Shown here in pieces: positions 21,224-34,406 of a stretch of 64,000 nt of DNA (position 1 is the stretch's first letter; each line of letters begins with the position of its first letter). The translations under genes and the position numbers were made by a program. The notes under the pieces were generated by a model, which worked only from the letters and a program-made list of their open reading frames with translations, did not search any database and was not told where the DNA came from. This DNA is from Euonymus europaeus (lineage: Eukaryota; Streptophyta; Magnoliopsida; Celastrales; Celastraceae), in the NCBI GenBank assembly GCA_963580455.1, contig OY756958.1, forward strand, positions 3,918,501 to 3,982,500, given 5' to 3'.

Positions 21224-23320
21224 ATGTTCTTCTCTCCCAGACTCACACCATTCCTTCTCTTTCTCGTATCTTCGCCTACAATCTCCTTCAGCTCTCTCCG
21301 ATGGGTCTCCGCCAAAATCCCTCAAACCTCTCCCCAGCTCACCCATTTACTATTCAATGCCCGAATGGACCTCAAACGCTACGATTACGAGCTCGCTTTG
21401 GTATCAGCACTTAAATCTTGCGCTACCCATCTGGATGTCTCTCAGGGTCGACAACTGCACTGCTTTGTCTTAAAATCCGGCAACGATTCCAACATTTTTG
21501 TACAGAATAGTTTGATCAATATGTACGCGAAATGCGGGTTCATATCTGATGCACAGAATGTGTTTGATTCTTGTTCTAGGTTGGATACTGCCTCTTACAA
21601 TATTATGATTGGTGGGTATGCGAGATCAGGTAGATTGGATGATGCACGCTGGTTGTTTGAAATAATGCCTGATAGAGGATGCGTCTCCTACACTACCATG
21701 ATAATAGGTCTTGTACTAAATGACTGCTGGACGGAGGCAATTGAGGTTTTTAAGAATATGAGAATTATGGGTGTAGTCCCAAATGAGGTTACAATGGTGA
21801 ATGTGATCTCAGCTTCCACACATTTGGGTGGGATTTGGGATTGTAGAATGCTGCATGGATTGGTAACTAAGTTGCAGCTTGAAGGGTTGGTTCTCATTTC
21901 GACGAATTTGTTGCATATGTACTGTATTTGTTCGAGTTTGGGTGATGCAAGAAGGTTGTTTGATGAGATGCCCGATAGGAATATAGTTTCATGGAATGTC
22001 ATGTTAAATGGGTATTCAAAGGCAGGGCTTGTTGATTTTGCTAGAGAGTTATTTGAGACGATTCCTAATAAAGATGTGGTTTCTTGGGGAACGATGATTG
22101 ATGCATATTGCCAAATAGAATGGTTAAGTGAAGCTATGATGATGTATCGTGCACTGCTACAAAGTGGCCTGAGGCCTAATGAAATTATGATTGTTGATTT
22201 AGTTTCAGCATGCAGTAAAGCAACAACTATCCGCGAAGGTCTGCAATTTCATTGTGTGATTGTTCAAGTTGGCTTTGAGTGCAGTGGTTTTTTACAGGCA
22301 ACAATCATCCACTTTTATGCTTCTTGCGGCAGGATCAAGGATTCTTATTTACAGTTTGAAGTCGGCATTAAAAACCATGTTGCATCTTCGAATGCCCTTA
22401 TAGCAGGTTTTATTAGAAATGGAATGACTGATGAGGCGAGGAAAATGTTCAATGAGATGCCTGAAAGAGATGTTTTTGCATGGAGTTCAATGATTGCTGG
22501 TTATGCACAGAGTGAGCAGCCTTATTTGGCTCTTGAACTCTTTCATGAAATGGTAGCTAGTGGAGTCCAACCAAATGAAATCACCATGGTGAGCGTGTTC
22601 TCTGCAATTTCCTCTTTAGGTACACTGAAAGAAGGAAGATGGGCGCATCAATATGTGCATAATAACTCCATCCCTCTAACTGACAATTTAAGTGCTGCAA
22701 TCATCGACATGTATGCTAAATGCGGGAGTATCAACACTGCCTTGGAATTGTTCTATCAGATCCGCGAGAAGGCTGGGACTGTCTCGCCATGGAATGCAGT
22801 TATATTTGGGTTGGCTATGCACGGACATGCAAATTTGTCACTCGATATATTTTCTGACTTGCTACAACGTTCCATGAAACTCAATGCAATCACATTCATT
22901 GGAGTCCTCACTGCTTGTTGCCATGCAGGGCTGGTGAATCTAGGGGAGAGATATTTTAGGAGCATGAAGAGTGAACATAACATAGATCCAGACATCAAGC
23001 ATTATGGCTGCATGGTGGATCTTCTGGGCAGAGCTGGGCGACTACAAGAAGCTGAGGAAATGATAGAAAGCATGCCCATGAAGGCAGATGTTGTGATATG
23101 GGGCACATTGTTGGCTGCAAGCAGAACTCATAGGAACGTTGATGTAGGAGAAAGGGCTGCAGAGAATCTGGCAAGGTTGGAACCATCTCATGGAGCTAGT
23201 CGAGTTCTTTTATCCAACATATATGCAGATGCAGGAAGATGGGACGATGCACATTTAGTAAGAAACAATATGCAGAGTCATAGACTGAAGAGATTGCCTG
23301 GCTTCAGTGGAGTTGTATGA
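21224..23320 (+). CDS. MEF18: Pentatricopeptide repeat protein, PLS class with E domain, probable MEF18 orthologue
   Basis: Intronless 698-codon gene. PPR proteins of this class bind specific organellar transcripts and direct C-to-U editing. Residues 1-40 are Ser/Arg/hydrophobic and lack acidic residues, consistent with a mitochondrial presequence. From about residue 45 there are tandem PPR motifs with class signatures such as NIFVQNSLINMYAKCGF, DTASYNIMIGGYARSGRLDDA, RNIVSWNVMLNGYSKAGLVDFA and DVFAWSSMIAGYAQSEQPYLAL. The C-terminal KADVVIWGTLLAASRTHRNV ... LLSNIYADAGRWDDA is an E-type domain ending LPGFSGVV. There is no DYW deaminase domain, so editing would need a partner. The MEF18 name rests on resemblance plus the neighbouring MPK16- and BPM-type genes, which I recall as adjacent to MEF18 in Arabidopsis. 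The stop lies 330 bp from the convergent Mediator gene. Confidence 0.92.
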   Translation: MFFSPRLTPFLLFLVSSPTISFSSLRWVSAKIPQTSPQLTHLLFNARMDLKRYDYELALVSALKSCATHLDVSQGRQLHCFVLKSGNDSNIFVQNSLINMYAKCGFISDAQNVFDSCSRLDTASYNIMIGGYARSGRLDDARWLFEIMPDRGCVSYTTMIIGLVLNDCWTEAIEVFKNMRIMGVVPNEVTMVNVISASTHLGGIWDCRMLHGLVTKLQLEGLVLISTNLLHMYCICSSLGDARRLFDEMPDRNIVSWNVMLNGYSKAGLVDFARELFETIPNKDVVSWGTMIDAYCQIEWLSEAMMMYRALLQSGLRPNEIMIVDLVSACSKATTIREGLQFHCVIVQVGFECSGFLQATIIHFYASCGRIKDSYLQFEVGIKNHVASSNALIAGFIRNGMTDEARKMFNEMPERDVFAWSSMIAGYAQSEQPYLALELFHEMVASGVQPNEITMVSVFSAISSLGTLKEGRWAHQYVHNNSIPLTDNLSAAIIDMYAKCGSINTALELFYQIREKAGTVSPWNAVIFGLAMHGHANLSLDIFSDLLQRSMKLNAITFIGVLTACCHAGLVNLGERYFRSMKSEHNIDPDIKHYGCMVDLLGRAGRLQEAEEMIESMPMKADVVIWGTLLAASRTHRNVDVGERAAENLARLEPSHGASRVLLSNIYADAGRWDDAHLVRNNMQSHRLKRLPGFSGVV

Positions 23321-23649
23321 TACACTTATAAGGTTATTCCAAAAACCTGAATTTTTCAGTCTAGAACAGTCAGCTATTGTTACATTTAACCCCCTTTTCC
23401 CATGAATTTATTGCAAAGTAGAAGCTACCAAAACTTTACAGGCAACTTTCTGGAAAATAATATCATACATATTAGGCCCTATGGTTGATCTGCCTATGCA
23501 AAAACATTCAATCAGGACATGGCTCAAGACATGCAACGAAAAAAGGGACTTTGTGACCCCATGTCTACTTTCAGGTATATGCCGATGTGCTATGAAGTGC
23601 AGTTACGAAACTTCTAGGGTGAAATTTGAAGGAATGTAAAAGAAAGAAG

Positions 23650-26600
23650 TTACAATTCCGATTCAATTATTAGATCAGCAGCTGCACCCATTGAACCAAC
23701 TCCACCAACTCCCAGCAAAGCCAGGGCAAGCTCCTCCTCATTCCAGTGTCTCAGCCCTATGCTTATTCTCTTCAAAACATCCACATCCACATCTAGCACC
23801 CACATGGGAGCACAACTCACCATCAGGCTCACAAAACCTGATACGTAGGAACGCCAAGTTGCCCCGTCACAACCAAGTGATATTTTGCCATCAAGTGCAC
23901 TGGCTAGAAATTCCATATGCATTCCTAGGACTTTCGGACGCCTCTTTGATGCTGATGATGATGAGTCAACTCCCCAAGCAAACGCTCCACAAAGCACTGC
24001 AAAATAGGCAAGGGCAAAGCCTCCAAGCATTGCTACCATTTCTCCTGATCCTTCTTCCTGCCAGGATCTGTGAACGGCTATAAACCAAGAAGGCAGAGTT
24101 TCTTTGAATAATGACAGAACTAAACCTAAGCCGCCAGATAACCATACTAAAGATGCTCCAAGAGAAGCCGCAAGTTTTACTCGATTCATAGATGCAGCAA
24201 GCGATACCTGTCCGTATCTCATTCCATTCTTGGCAGCCTTCAACTTCTCCAGTCTATCCCTGGGGAGCCCACTGCATGCTTTTGCTCTGACAGAATGCAT
24301 CAAAAGAGAAACAATCTCTTCTGTAACAAAGACAATATCTCTCAAAGATCGATAAGCACGTAAAAAGAGAATGCCTGGAGCAACAGGGGAGATCCCACCA
24401 CAGACATGAGAACCAAATCCATGGCCAAGAAGAGCTCCAACACCACCATTACATGAAAGAGGAGTATTGTTCTGACCAAGTGTGGCAGTAAAGCAGCTTT
24501 TGAGAAGCTGAACTACTGCATCACGGTTGTGGAGGAAGACGGTGCGAGATGCAGAAAAGACAAGAAAGTCAAACCATCGCTTCGCCTTTTGAGTCCAAAG
24601 GGAAGCCACAATCGGCATGCAAGGCCAAGGGCAACCTGCTGCAAGGCACTCTAAAGCTGGGCCAGCCAAATTTAGAAAGCGTTCTGATGCTTTGTCAATT
24701 TTATAGGTTATGGTGAGGCTTACAAAGGCAGCAAGGGGCAGTGGAAGTGTAGCTGGAGAGCTCCCTCCTGCAAGAACAACGATGCACAGAAAAGATGTTT
24801 AAGAAACAGTTCTTAAAGTTGGTAGAAAGAAGATTTATTTTCCAGCACCAGTTAAACTTCTAAATGTTCATTTCAATATGATAGCTTAAGCTCATGAAAA
24901 AGGATAAGACCTGCTGCAAGGCTTGGGACATCAACTCCTGTTGTAGCTAAAATTTTCTTGATCTTATCCTCAACATTGGACAGGTTTGCAGCAGGGCTGG
25001 GCCAATCTGTACCATTCATTATGACTGGTTTCCAAACACATCGACTTACTTCAGCAGAAAAGTAGCTCACTATGGTAGCCAAAGACACAGGAAGAAAATC
25101 GGCCAAATCTTTAAGCCCTGAGACTTTGGAAATTCATGTCACAGAAGTATACATTTCAACATGTAATGATAAACATTGATAACTATTTCATAACTGGATG
25201 TCCATATTAACCAAGATGATGAAATACTTTCACTAGTTTAAGTTCCAAGCAAAGTGCCAAGGTGTAATGTAAGAAAATCTAACAGATGCCAATAGCATCC
25301 TAGATCCTCAAGGAACAATTATCCAAAAACCATGACAGTGCATTTGGTTTGGAAAGGTTGTTCCATTTTCATTTGTTAAAACACTTTCATATTCAGTTTT
25401 TGTTTCTATTTTTCTTGAAATGGACTTGTTTTGTCAAACTGAAAAACGTCTGTTATAAAATATGAAAGAGTGAAGAGAAAGTGAGAATTGACTAGTGCAG
25501 ACAGAAAATTCTTCTAAAGTGAGGAGTCAAAATTGAGAGTTTCAATAGGAAACATTGAAAATGAATGAAAATAATTTTAGTTTTCCCTACAAAGGTATCT
25601 CATTTTAGAAAAGAACAGCCAAAAACAAGTTTACTTGACAAGTATTCATTTTCTTCGAAAATCCCTGAAAAAAATAACAGAGAAAACAATAAGCAAGTGA
25701 TACACTAACTGTTTTTCTTCATGTGCAGTCCTAAAGAAGAAACCATGTGATCACAGTGGACAAACCTGTTGCTAGTTCACGAGGAGAAAGTCTTCCATGA
25801 GCACACGCTGTTAAAGCAGCATCAACCACAAACGGAACAGCCTCTAGGACATCCCAGGCAGGTAATAAAGGCCTTAAAGTAGTATCTTCAATTCCAGGGC
25901 CAGATGAACTGCTACTTACAGAAGTTAAAGACTGGCCTCCTCTATTGATCTTTCTGAAAATCATGTTAAGAAGCTCGTCTACTGTTTGGTGAACTGGAGT
26001 TCCATGAACAAGACCAGACAGTATTGAAGCTATACATCTTTGATGTTGCCGATACCACACTTTCAATTTCGGAAATGAATCCACAAAAACAGTTTGTTGA
26101 GATGATGAACTCGCAACTGCTGAGAGTCTCCTTTTGTTTTGATTCTGGTGAACATTCCCATAAGATACGAGGTGGGAGTTTCTTACTGATAAGAGATATT
26201 CAGGAGTCAGCTGGGATCCAACAGTGGGTACATCTCCCACTCCATGTTCAAAAGGGGGATGATTAAATCTCCATAGCCTCAAAAGAAGCGCAAATGCATT
26301 TGAAAACACAGCATGTGCAGAGATGTCTTCTCCTGTAGGAAGAGTCCAGGAGACATTGGGCACACATGATCCAAAAACCTCGCATATTGGCATCAATGAA
26401 CATGCAAGTTGTGGAACCTAGTGAGAGGAAAAAAACAAAAGAATTTATAAGGAGCTGACAATGAGATTAATCCCTTAAAATTCCTAACCTGTTCCCCAGC
26501 GCTGAAGATTGGAAAGAAAGGATGGTGGAAGAAAACAAACATATAAGATAATACAACTTCCTCCTTGCTTGTTGGTAAAATTAGTGACTTGGAGCCAAAA

Positions 26601-29600
26601 AGTTTCAATTTTACTTCAGACACATATGTTAAAATAATTATTAAAGCTTGACATGCTAAAACATATCCCTTTTTGCTTTTATACCGAATTGGAGCAACAT
26701 TGGTTGCAACACTTTGCTCTCGGTTTATCTCATTTCTTGCCCTAACTCACACTCTCTTTTTAAATTTCCAATCAGCTCCTGTTTCATCTGAGTGATCCTC
26801 AACTCAGTTTTACTTCAGTCATTTCTTGCTCATATCTCTTTCTCACAAGAATCTTCATCACTTTTCATTTCAACTAAATCCTTGAGTCCACTCAAATTAT
26901 GTGCTACCATGTCTTATGTCCTTGCTTAATCAATATTCACTGAATTTCTCCCTCCCTAATTCCAAAAGGTACTTTAATGTTTGATTGTATCAATCTAATC
27001 AATGCATTTGTTGGCTTTTATCCTTAGATGACAAATAAGCATTTAGGCCATCAACACTCTTGACTATATCTAGTTCAGATAATGGCAGTACAAAAAATCT
27101 AACCCAAGTATTAAGGACATGCTTGCATCAGTTAGAATAAAATGTACCATTCCATGCAGCGAGAAAATCTGAACACAATCTACAGATGCTATTCCAACAA
27201 TAAGCACATTCAGGATGGGGGCATAATCTATCAGATGACTGTCACCGCCAGAATAATCTGCAGGAATTGGAGGGGACAATAATCTCGTAATAAAAGCAAC
27301 TGTGTGTTCCTGCATCAATATTGAATACATAAATTAGTATAGTTAATGATTTGAAGGGGAAAGCAGAAAAAAAGCAGTGGGAAGGTGGGGAGCATAGCAT
27401 AATATAAAACCTTTAAGATCTTTAAAAGCAAGTGCAACAAAAATATTGCCCGTTTTTGGGGGTTGTAGAAGGTAAACACACGGATGTTGATAACATTTGC
27501 CTCATTACCTGAATATTCCATCCCCGAATAAGAGAAGCTCCACAAAGAATGGTAGCAGCTGATATCTTCTCATCATCTGATCCTTTGACAGCGATTTCAA
27601 ATATTTTCTCGAGCTCTACTAAGCTTCCATCAAATCCATGAGCTTAAATTCAGTTTTCTTTACTCTTCGTAAATTTACAAAAAAAGAGCATCTGATATAC
27701 CTGGCTAGAAATGAAGTAATTGAAGACCAGGCAAAAGTAAAAGATACTAGAATGACTCAAAACTTATTCAATAGATCTCCCTATCTTTCGGAACTTAAGT
27801 TACTCACTGTCAATAAGCCTAATGAATCATAGAGGCAGTAGCTGAAGGATTAACTATCCTAGACTCCGTTAGTTTGAATAAAATTAAATGTTTCAATGAA
27901 TTTTGCTAACTGAAATCTCCCCAGCCTCCATTTCACTAGTTATGTTTATCAACTTGTAATCCAACAAGATTGTGCCCTACCAAAGAGTTGATATATAAGT
28001 TGGACTGATCAAATCCCTCTCTCCAGACCTTTGGGCATCTCAAAAAGGAACAAGGATGAAGAATTAAACACAAGGGTTCCATATAAAAACACAAGTTGGC
28101 TTATTTATATAAAATGCAGAAAGTGCCACTGTCAAGGTGACTGGGATTGGGGTTAATAGAAAAACAGGCAGATTCACAAGAACAAATGAAGTTCCAATAA
28201 AATGAGGTGTATTAACTAAATAAATAATAAGTTCAATAAGAGTGGGGTCTACCTTGAAGCAGGTGTTGATACCAGAACACTTATCACCGCTGGAGTAAGC
28301 AGAGCGCCCTTCACGAATGATGACCATCCGGATATTTGAGCTGGGACAGTGTGAGGTATTTGGTTGATGTGTCCATTAACATAGCCTGGCCAAAAATATG
28401 CTGATGTATCCAATAGATTTCTGGCTATACAAGACTCAATTACAAGATGGTGCATGTTTCCAGCTGAAACAAGGGGCACACCACTACAATTAAGAACTGA
28501 ATCAAACAAATGTAAATAACAGAACATAGGAAAACAAATTGCAACCGCAAACATTGTAGTAATATAAGCATCAGCTAAACCGCAAAATATGGATGAGGAT
28601 AATTAAAAACTTTATCAAACATCAAAGAACAGAAAATTTAGTTATTTGATGTTTTTAGTCGCTTCATGTAAAAGCACATATTCTTCCAGTTTTACCTGAG
28701 ACATAGCAAGGTCCTTTTCTATAAGTAGGCTCGCAGTTGCTGCTTAAACAGATATACATGGAGTCCAGACTCATCCATTGATTTTATAAATCAAAACACT
28801 TCTACTCTTTAATGGTTTACATTGTTTAAAAAAAATATCGATTGTGGCCCGCTCATAGTTAGTGATTGTTCGACGCATAGGTTAATGCACGAGAGCTGCT
28901 TTGGATTATTACACAGGATAACTTTTAGGTGCCTGACATGAATCCTCTAGATCAGAAATACTCACAACAGTTGACCGGCATGTCATTTGCACTGATGCAC
29001 TCGAAGTAGGCACTTCCAATGTTAATGCCTGAAACAAACAACATGGCTTTTGCAGCAGCCTGATTGGCTGCAGAGACAACACATTGAGGGGGAGTCAACA
29101 AGCCCTGATAATCACCCAATACCTGTAAGCTAGAAACCAAATCAGAGCGACGATTTCCTGAATTCCTTTTTTCTTTCCAATGATTTGTGGAACCACATTC
29201 TGTTTCATCAATTGGAGCACCTTCCTCTTCCTCAATAAGTTCAGCAACCACAAGTGTTGTGATAGACAATAATGTAGATAAGCGAGCATCTAGGCGAGGC
29301 ATAGGACCTTCGATGGGATCCCTTTCCTAGAGATTATGCAGAACTAAAAATGAGATAGAGAAATTCTGAAACTTATACGTCATTCCCAAAAGTACGTTGA
29401 AAATATAATAATCATAATCATAATCATAACAATAATAATAATACAGCAGCTGCAAATTCTAACCCTTTGAACTAGTCGAAGAGCTGCAATCCAGAGCCCT
29501 AGGAAGGTGTCATGCCATGCAGTGCCATTTATTGCCTGAAGGGTTTTAATAAGTCCTACAAAATATGAATATAAAAGTTATTGTCGCTATCCTGACTTTT

Positions 29601-32600
29601 TTTAAGGTCTTTTCAATAGAAACTACTTCAAGGACCAAGAGAAAATATTGCATTTACCAGTAATAATTTCAATAGCACTTGTGGCATTAACTTGATATCC
29701 ATCCATGGCATCTTCTAGTGCCAGATCAAGAGATAGCCAAAGATCAGAACGACTAGCTCCATGGAACAAACCAGCAGACGAGGCAACAGATCCAAAAGCC
29801 ATGACTGCATGGAACTTTTCTAGGGAAGTTGTCTTGCATTCCCGAGGCAAGATTACACCAGTGTCTAAAGTTAACCTTAGGAAGGCTTCAGGAGTGAAAA
29901 TTTTAGAATTTCGTAATGCAGATGACTTTGATCCGAGCAGATGTAACCTCTGAGCAAAACCTACCCAATGTGTGGGCCTGAGAGTGTGAAAGTAGCATTA
30001 AAGAAAAATAGCATTAGATTCATGACATCTTGAATTAGGAAAAACAATTAGCATACTTGAAAAAGAAAGCGAGTCTATGATTGTTTAAAGATAACAACCC
30101 TACATGGGCAAAATGTTGCCACAAGTACAGGAGGAAAATATTGCTAGCTAATATGTACAGCAAAATCCATCCAATGATCAGTTTAAAATTTTCCGGTAAT
30201 ACTGGGAACTCAATGCTAGGCAAAAGCAAAATAATTATTTGGAATCTTACACGCTATCAATTAAGTTAAATCCACAGTTTGTGAAACGGTGAAACCCTTC
30301 TCAGAGGGAATACATACAAGTTTTGATGGGCCAAGTAAAGAATCCTTGAAGTCGATTTATTTTGCAGAAACTGCCCGATTAGTTCAATGGCCATCACAGT
30401 GTTCATACTCCGCAATTTCTCACGATGTGCAGTATGCTTGTCGTCACAATTATCATAATAATCAATATCCATTTCTTGATGTTTATTTGACATCACAGTG
30501 TTCTTCTCTGGAGTAAACTCTAGCAACCCTTCATCATCTAATGATGCATCCAGTAACTGCCACACAATTGACAGGATAAACTCAACCATAAGAACACCAG
30601 GTTCATTTGCTTCCAGACCAAAAACCTGGGAGAGATGAAGAACAACATCTATCGATTTCATGACCCTGTGTAAAGAATGTAGGAAAAAAATTACAAAAAA
30701 AAAGAGAGAGGAACACCTTAAATACCAAAACTGTGAATTTGAAATGTCAGCACTAATCATTTAAATATCAACAAGGTAAGCTTCATCCATAGGTCTTTAC
30801 ATGCATTTCTCAGACATTTGCAAACATGACCTACGCAATAGCCTGTTCTTATAAATCTGGAATTCAAATGACACAATATACTAACACAAGTACAACTGTG
30901 TGCTGTTCATATTTCAATTAATCATACATATCTTCAAACTTATGTCCTCTTCCTTGATGTTTCTTCTATTGCTACTTTCACCATGCAGCTAACTTCTACT
31001 TTTCTTCCTTTCCCTCATCTTTTCAGTTCAACTTTTGATGTTGTAGATCGAAGCAGTCCCTAAAACTTAATTAATAGTTTTGGCCAATAGCCTTTATACA
31101 ACCCTCTCGATTGATCTTACAGGAGGAGATTCTATCACTCGACTTCTACGGTGGAGAAAATGCATTGTGTTGAGAGTTAAGCAAAGGAAAAAATAAGCTC
31201 ATCACATTGAGTTGGCAGATCCAAACAAGGGAGTGGGAAAAAAAGAAGATTTTGCTCTAAGATCGAAACGAATTTCATGCAAGCATGCAAACAAAATTAC
31301 AAAAGAAAATTCATCCAATATTGTTAAGCTGGTGAAATACATTATGGTCTGACCCAAAGGCAAATGATTCAGAAGCCAAATTCTATAGTCAATTAACACA
31401 AGCCCTTGTTAAATGAGTCTCTAAAACATAAAAAATAGTAGACTTACTGCTGATAATTAGATCCTTTCACATGACATTTAAGCATAAATGCATTCCTCTT
31501 TAGGAATTCCATGTAAAGCCTATATGCTGCCGGTTGGGAACGTCTTCTTGGAATCACCCTGAAAGAAAACACATGTAAGATGGATGAGAAAAACTGCAAA
31601 GAGAATTTTCCTAGGAATATCTTGTTCAGTGACTATTTGGTTCAATAATAAAGCAATTAAATGTTTTAGTCACTGGCCAAATGTAATGTTATCTAAACAC
31701 AATGTCTAAACCAGAAACACATGGAGAATTCATTTCTGTAGAAAATATCCATGCCTGAAACCAAAGTGACCCAAAAGTAAAAGCAAAGAGAAATGCAAGT
31801 CTATACTAAACAGAAGCCAAATGGATAAATGGTGGCCTAAATGGATAAATCGTTCATCCAAGTATCCAACGACACCAAAATCCAAGATGCCCAAAACCAT
31901 GAAAATACAAAGAGGAAGATCATTGAAGAGAAGTGCAAAATTGTCAACCCATTTTGATTGTAAGTTAAGTTGAGGAACAAAAGTCAAAATATTTACCAAT
32001 TTTTCAAAACCAAAAAACTAATGAAAAAATAAAACATGTACAGTGAAAATCCGGACCATTATCTATTTGACTTTTCCCACTTCGTGGACAGAATGTAAAA
32101 TAAAATAAAAATTCTCCTTTTCTTCTCCGATTACTTTCACAAGTACAAAACTAAAATTTATCCAACAGAAGAGTCCCCGTACAGGTGAAACATCAACTTC
32201 TCCACCAGATAAAACAACACAGGTGACAAAGTTCCTTCCTTTCCTCTTTGAAGATGCCAGGGCCGCGTGTTGTCCCCCACTTATTTAGAAGGTGGATTTT
32301 ATTTTTATTTTTTGATTTTATGATAAAAATGTTAAGATAATTATTACAGCTTGTATCATTTATTTAAGGATTACTGTGATTATTAACAGGATAGAGTAAT
32401 TATACAAGTTATAATCAACCAAATTTAATGAAGAAAATATTTTCATCTTTTTTGATCGAGAAGACCTCTTATTTCTTAATTAGTTTCTCTTTTATCTAAA
32501 ATCTCTATTTTGCCTTAATCTGGGCTTCGTGTAACAGTCTGGATTGCTTAAAAATTCACATTTTCCATCTAAATTTAGGAAAGTGAAAACCCAAAACCCA

Positions 32601-32919
32601 CCACCTAAGAACGAAGAGAATTCAAGAAAACTGACCTATCTGAGAGCAGAGCAAGGACGACCATTGGAGGCACAACCTTGATCATCAAGGCCTTCTCAAG
32701 GAACTTCCAGATAATAGGAACATTGTTGTTCCAACAAATGTACGAAACAAGCACGTCCGCCAGCTCTGGAGAAGGTAGAGCCACACCATTCGAGCTCAAA
32801 TTCGAGGACAACTGCAGAGCCCAAAGCAGAGGATCACAACCCTTCTGTTGCGCCGCCTTGGTCAACTCTACAACACCATCCCATAGTCCGGAGACCTCCA
32901 TTTCTTGATCGGATAACAT
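23650..32919 (-). CDS. MED33A: Mediator complex subunit 33 (MED33/REF4 family), 1326 aa, 12 exons
   Basis: Subunit of the plant Mediator tail module (MED5/REF4 family). It links transcription factors to RNA polymerase II and, in Arabidopsis, represses phenylpropanoid biosynthesis. Exons in order: 32919-32636, 31558-31448, 30665-30318, 29977-29658, 29555-29464, 29326-28966, 28463-28253, 27623-27509, 27309-27148, 26417-25766, 25117-24911 and 24767-23650. All have GT-AG borders and phases that join into one frame. Family blocks: GLWDGVVELTKAAQQKGCDP at the N-terminus, VVPPMVVLALLSDRVIPRRR, TAWHDTFLGLWIAALRLVQR, ARNLLDTSAYFWPGYV, ATILCGASLIRGWNIQEHT, and the Gly/Ala-rich C-terminus with GGVGALLGHGFGSH. 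Length fits the family (about 1,275-1,310). The first in-frame ATG is MLSDQEMEV; a second Met 6 codons on is possible. The A or B paralogue assignment is tentative. Introns hold nothing notable beyond an AAT-rich microsatellite near 29405-29443. Confidence 0.93.
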
Positions 32920-33646
32920 TGAATCCAACACGACTTTAAGAGACGAGGATTCTCTGCACGTCCTCTGCACGTTTGCGTTTGTCTCTGCGAAGACAAGTGG
33001 AGGTGCCTGGGCATATTATTGCAGGGAAAATGGAAAAAGACAAGAGTATGAGGGGTAGGAGTGGGAATATAATAATGTTTTCCAAAGAGTGACAATAGAA
33101 TGGTGCAAATTTTATTGAGAAATGATAATATAAAGACATATGGGTTTTATTAACCTACTGGTTTGAAAGATATATTTTGTTAATTTGATTAAATATATAT
33201 TAAAATTATATTAAAAAATTAAAAGGGAAATAGGGGCACAAACCCACAAATTTGAATCCCCATTACAAATTTGGATCAATTCTCTCAAAATATTGTAAAA
33301 ATATGTCCTGAAGATGGATTTTTGTTGATTTATATATATATATATATTTGAGACGTTGCAGAATATTAAAGTCACAAGTGAATTGTGTTTTATAATTGAA
33401 TAGATAGGTCTTCATAGATTTAATAAAACTTATTTATTATGAGAAATTGAATAATACTCGAAACTATCTTACCAAAAAAGGAAAAATTTAGTAATTTACC
33501 AACCTTACCTTTTTCTAGGATGGTAGTTGGGAGGGAGTATATGAGGAAAATTGGCCCCCTTGTTGGTCATTTGGTGCAACATGGACCATGGTCCACATAC
33601 ACATATAATTTATAGTCCATGGCCCACTAAACTGTACATCATAAGT
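32920..33646. other. Upstream region of the Mediator gene
   Basis: Contains the 5' leader and promoter of the minus-strand Mediator gene. The first 100 bp are GC-balanced; beyond about 33100 the DNA becomes very AT-rich with a TA run at 33332-33350. No coding feature was seen. Confidence 0.5.
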
Positions 33647-34406
33647 AGGGATGCCAATTTGCGTTCGAGCTAATCTGCACAGATATTATTCGATCCAAAC
33701 AAGTAATGGGGTTGACACGAATCAAAAAATTTTGATCCAACCACGAATCGGGGCGGTAACGGATATTTGCTCTGTCCCGATCCGTATAGATACAAATTAA
33801 TACATATATTAATATTTATATATATATGTATATTAGGGGATGTAAGATATTTATATATATATATTAATATAAGTATATAACACATATATTTTACATATGT
33901 AGTTAATATTTGTATTAAGATCATAAGTTCATGACTAATGACTCATGCGATGTAAGATGTTTATACTCTATATTGAATTTATTGTTTTGAAGGCTTAAAA
34001 AGTTAAGAATTTAAGATGTTATTAATCATAAGATGTTTATACTTTATATTGCATATTTTATTTGAAGACTCAGGATGTTATTATTTATTAAAAATTTAAA
34101 GGGTTTAGAGTTGTGATTCTCATAGTTTATGATTTATGACTATAGTTTAGGGTTTGAGTTTTGACTTTAGGATTAGGATACACAATTAGATTTTAGTGAA
34201 TCTCTTAAGTTATGGTTATGTCAATTATTAGGAAAGGGTTATGGTAATATGGTAACCAATTAGGCCAAAGGTTATTGGATCGAGGCCCCACTGATCGGGA
34301 AAATCGACCCCGCAAGTTGGGACATATTGGGGCATTGGATTTAATGTTCGGGGCTGTACCAGAGCACCACTGATTCGTGCTCGATCCGTCCCGCTGACAT
34401 CCCTAA
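33647..34406. repeat. Probable degenerate non-autonomous DNA element
   Basis: The left edge reads TAGGGATGCCAATTTGCG and the right edge, inverted, reads TAGGGATGTCAGCGGG. Both have adjoining GC-richer terminal zones (GGGGCGGTAACGG on the left, CCCGAACATTAAATCC inverted on the right). This GGGATGTCA style is frequent in plant MITE-like repeats. The centre is AT-rich with AAGATGTTTATACT repeated twice near 33955-34055. Target duplication was not resolved. Confidence 0.45.
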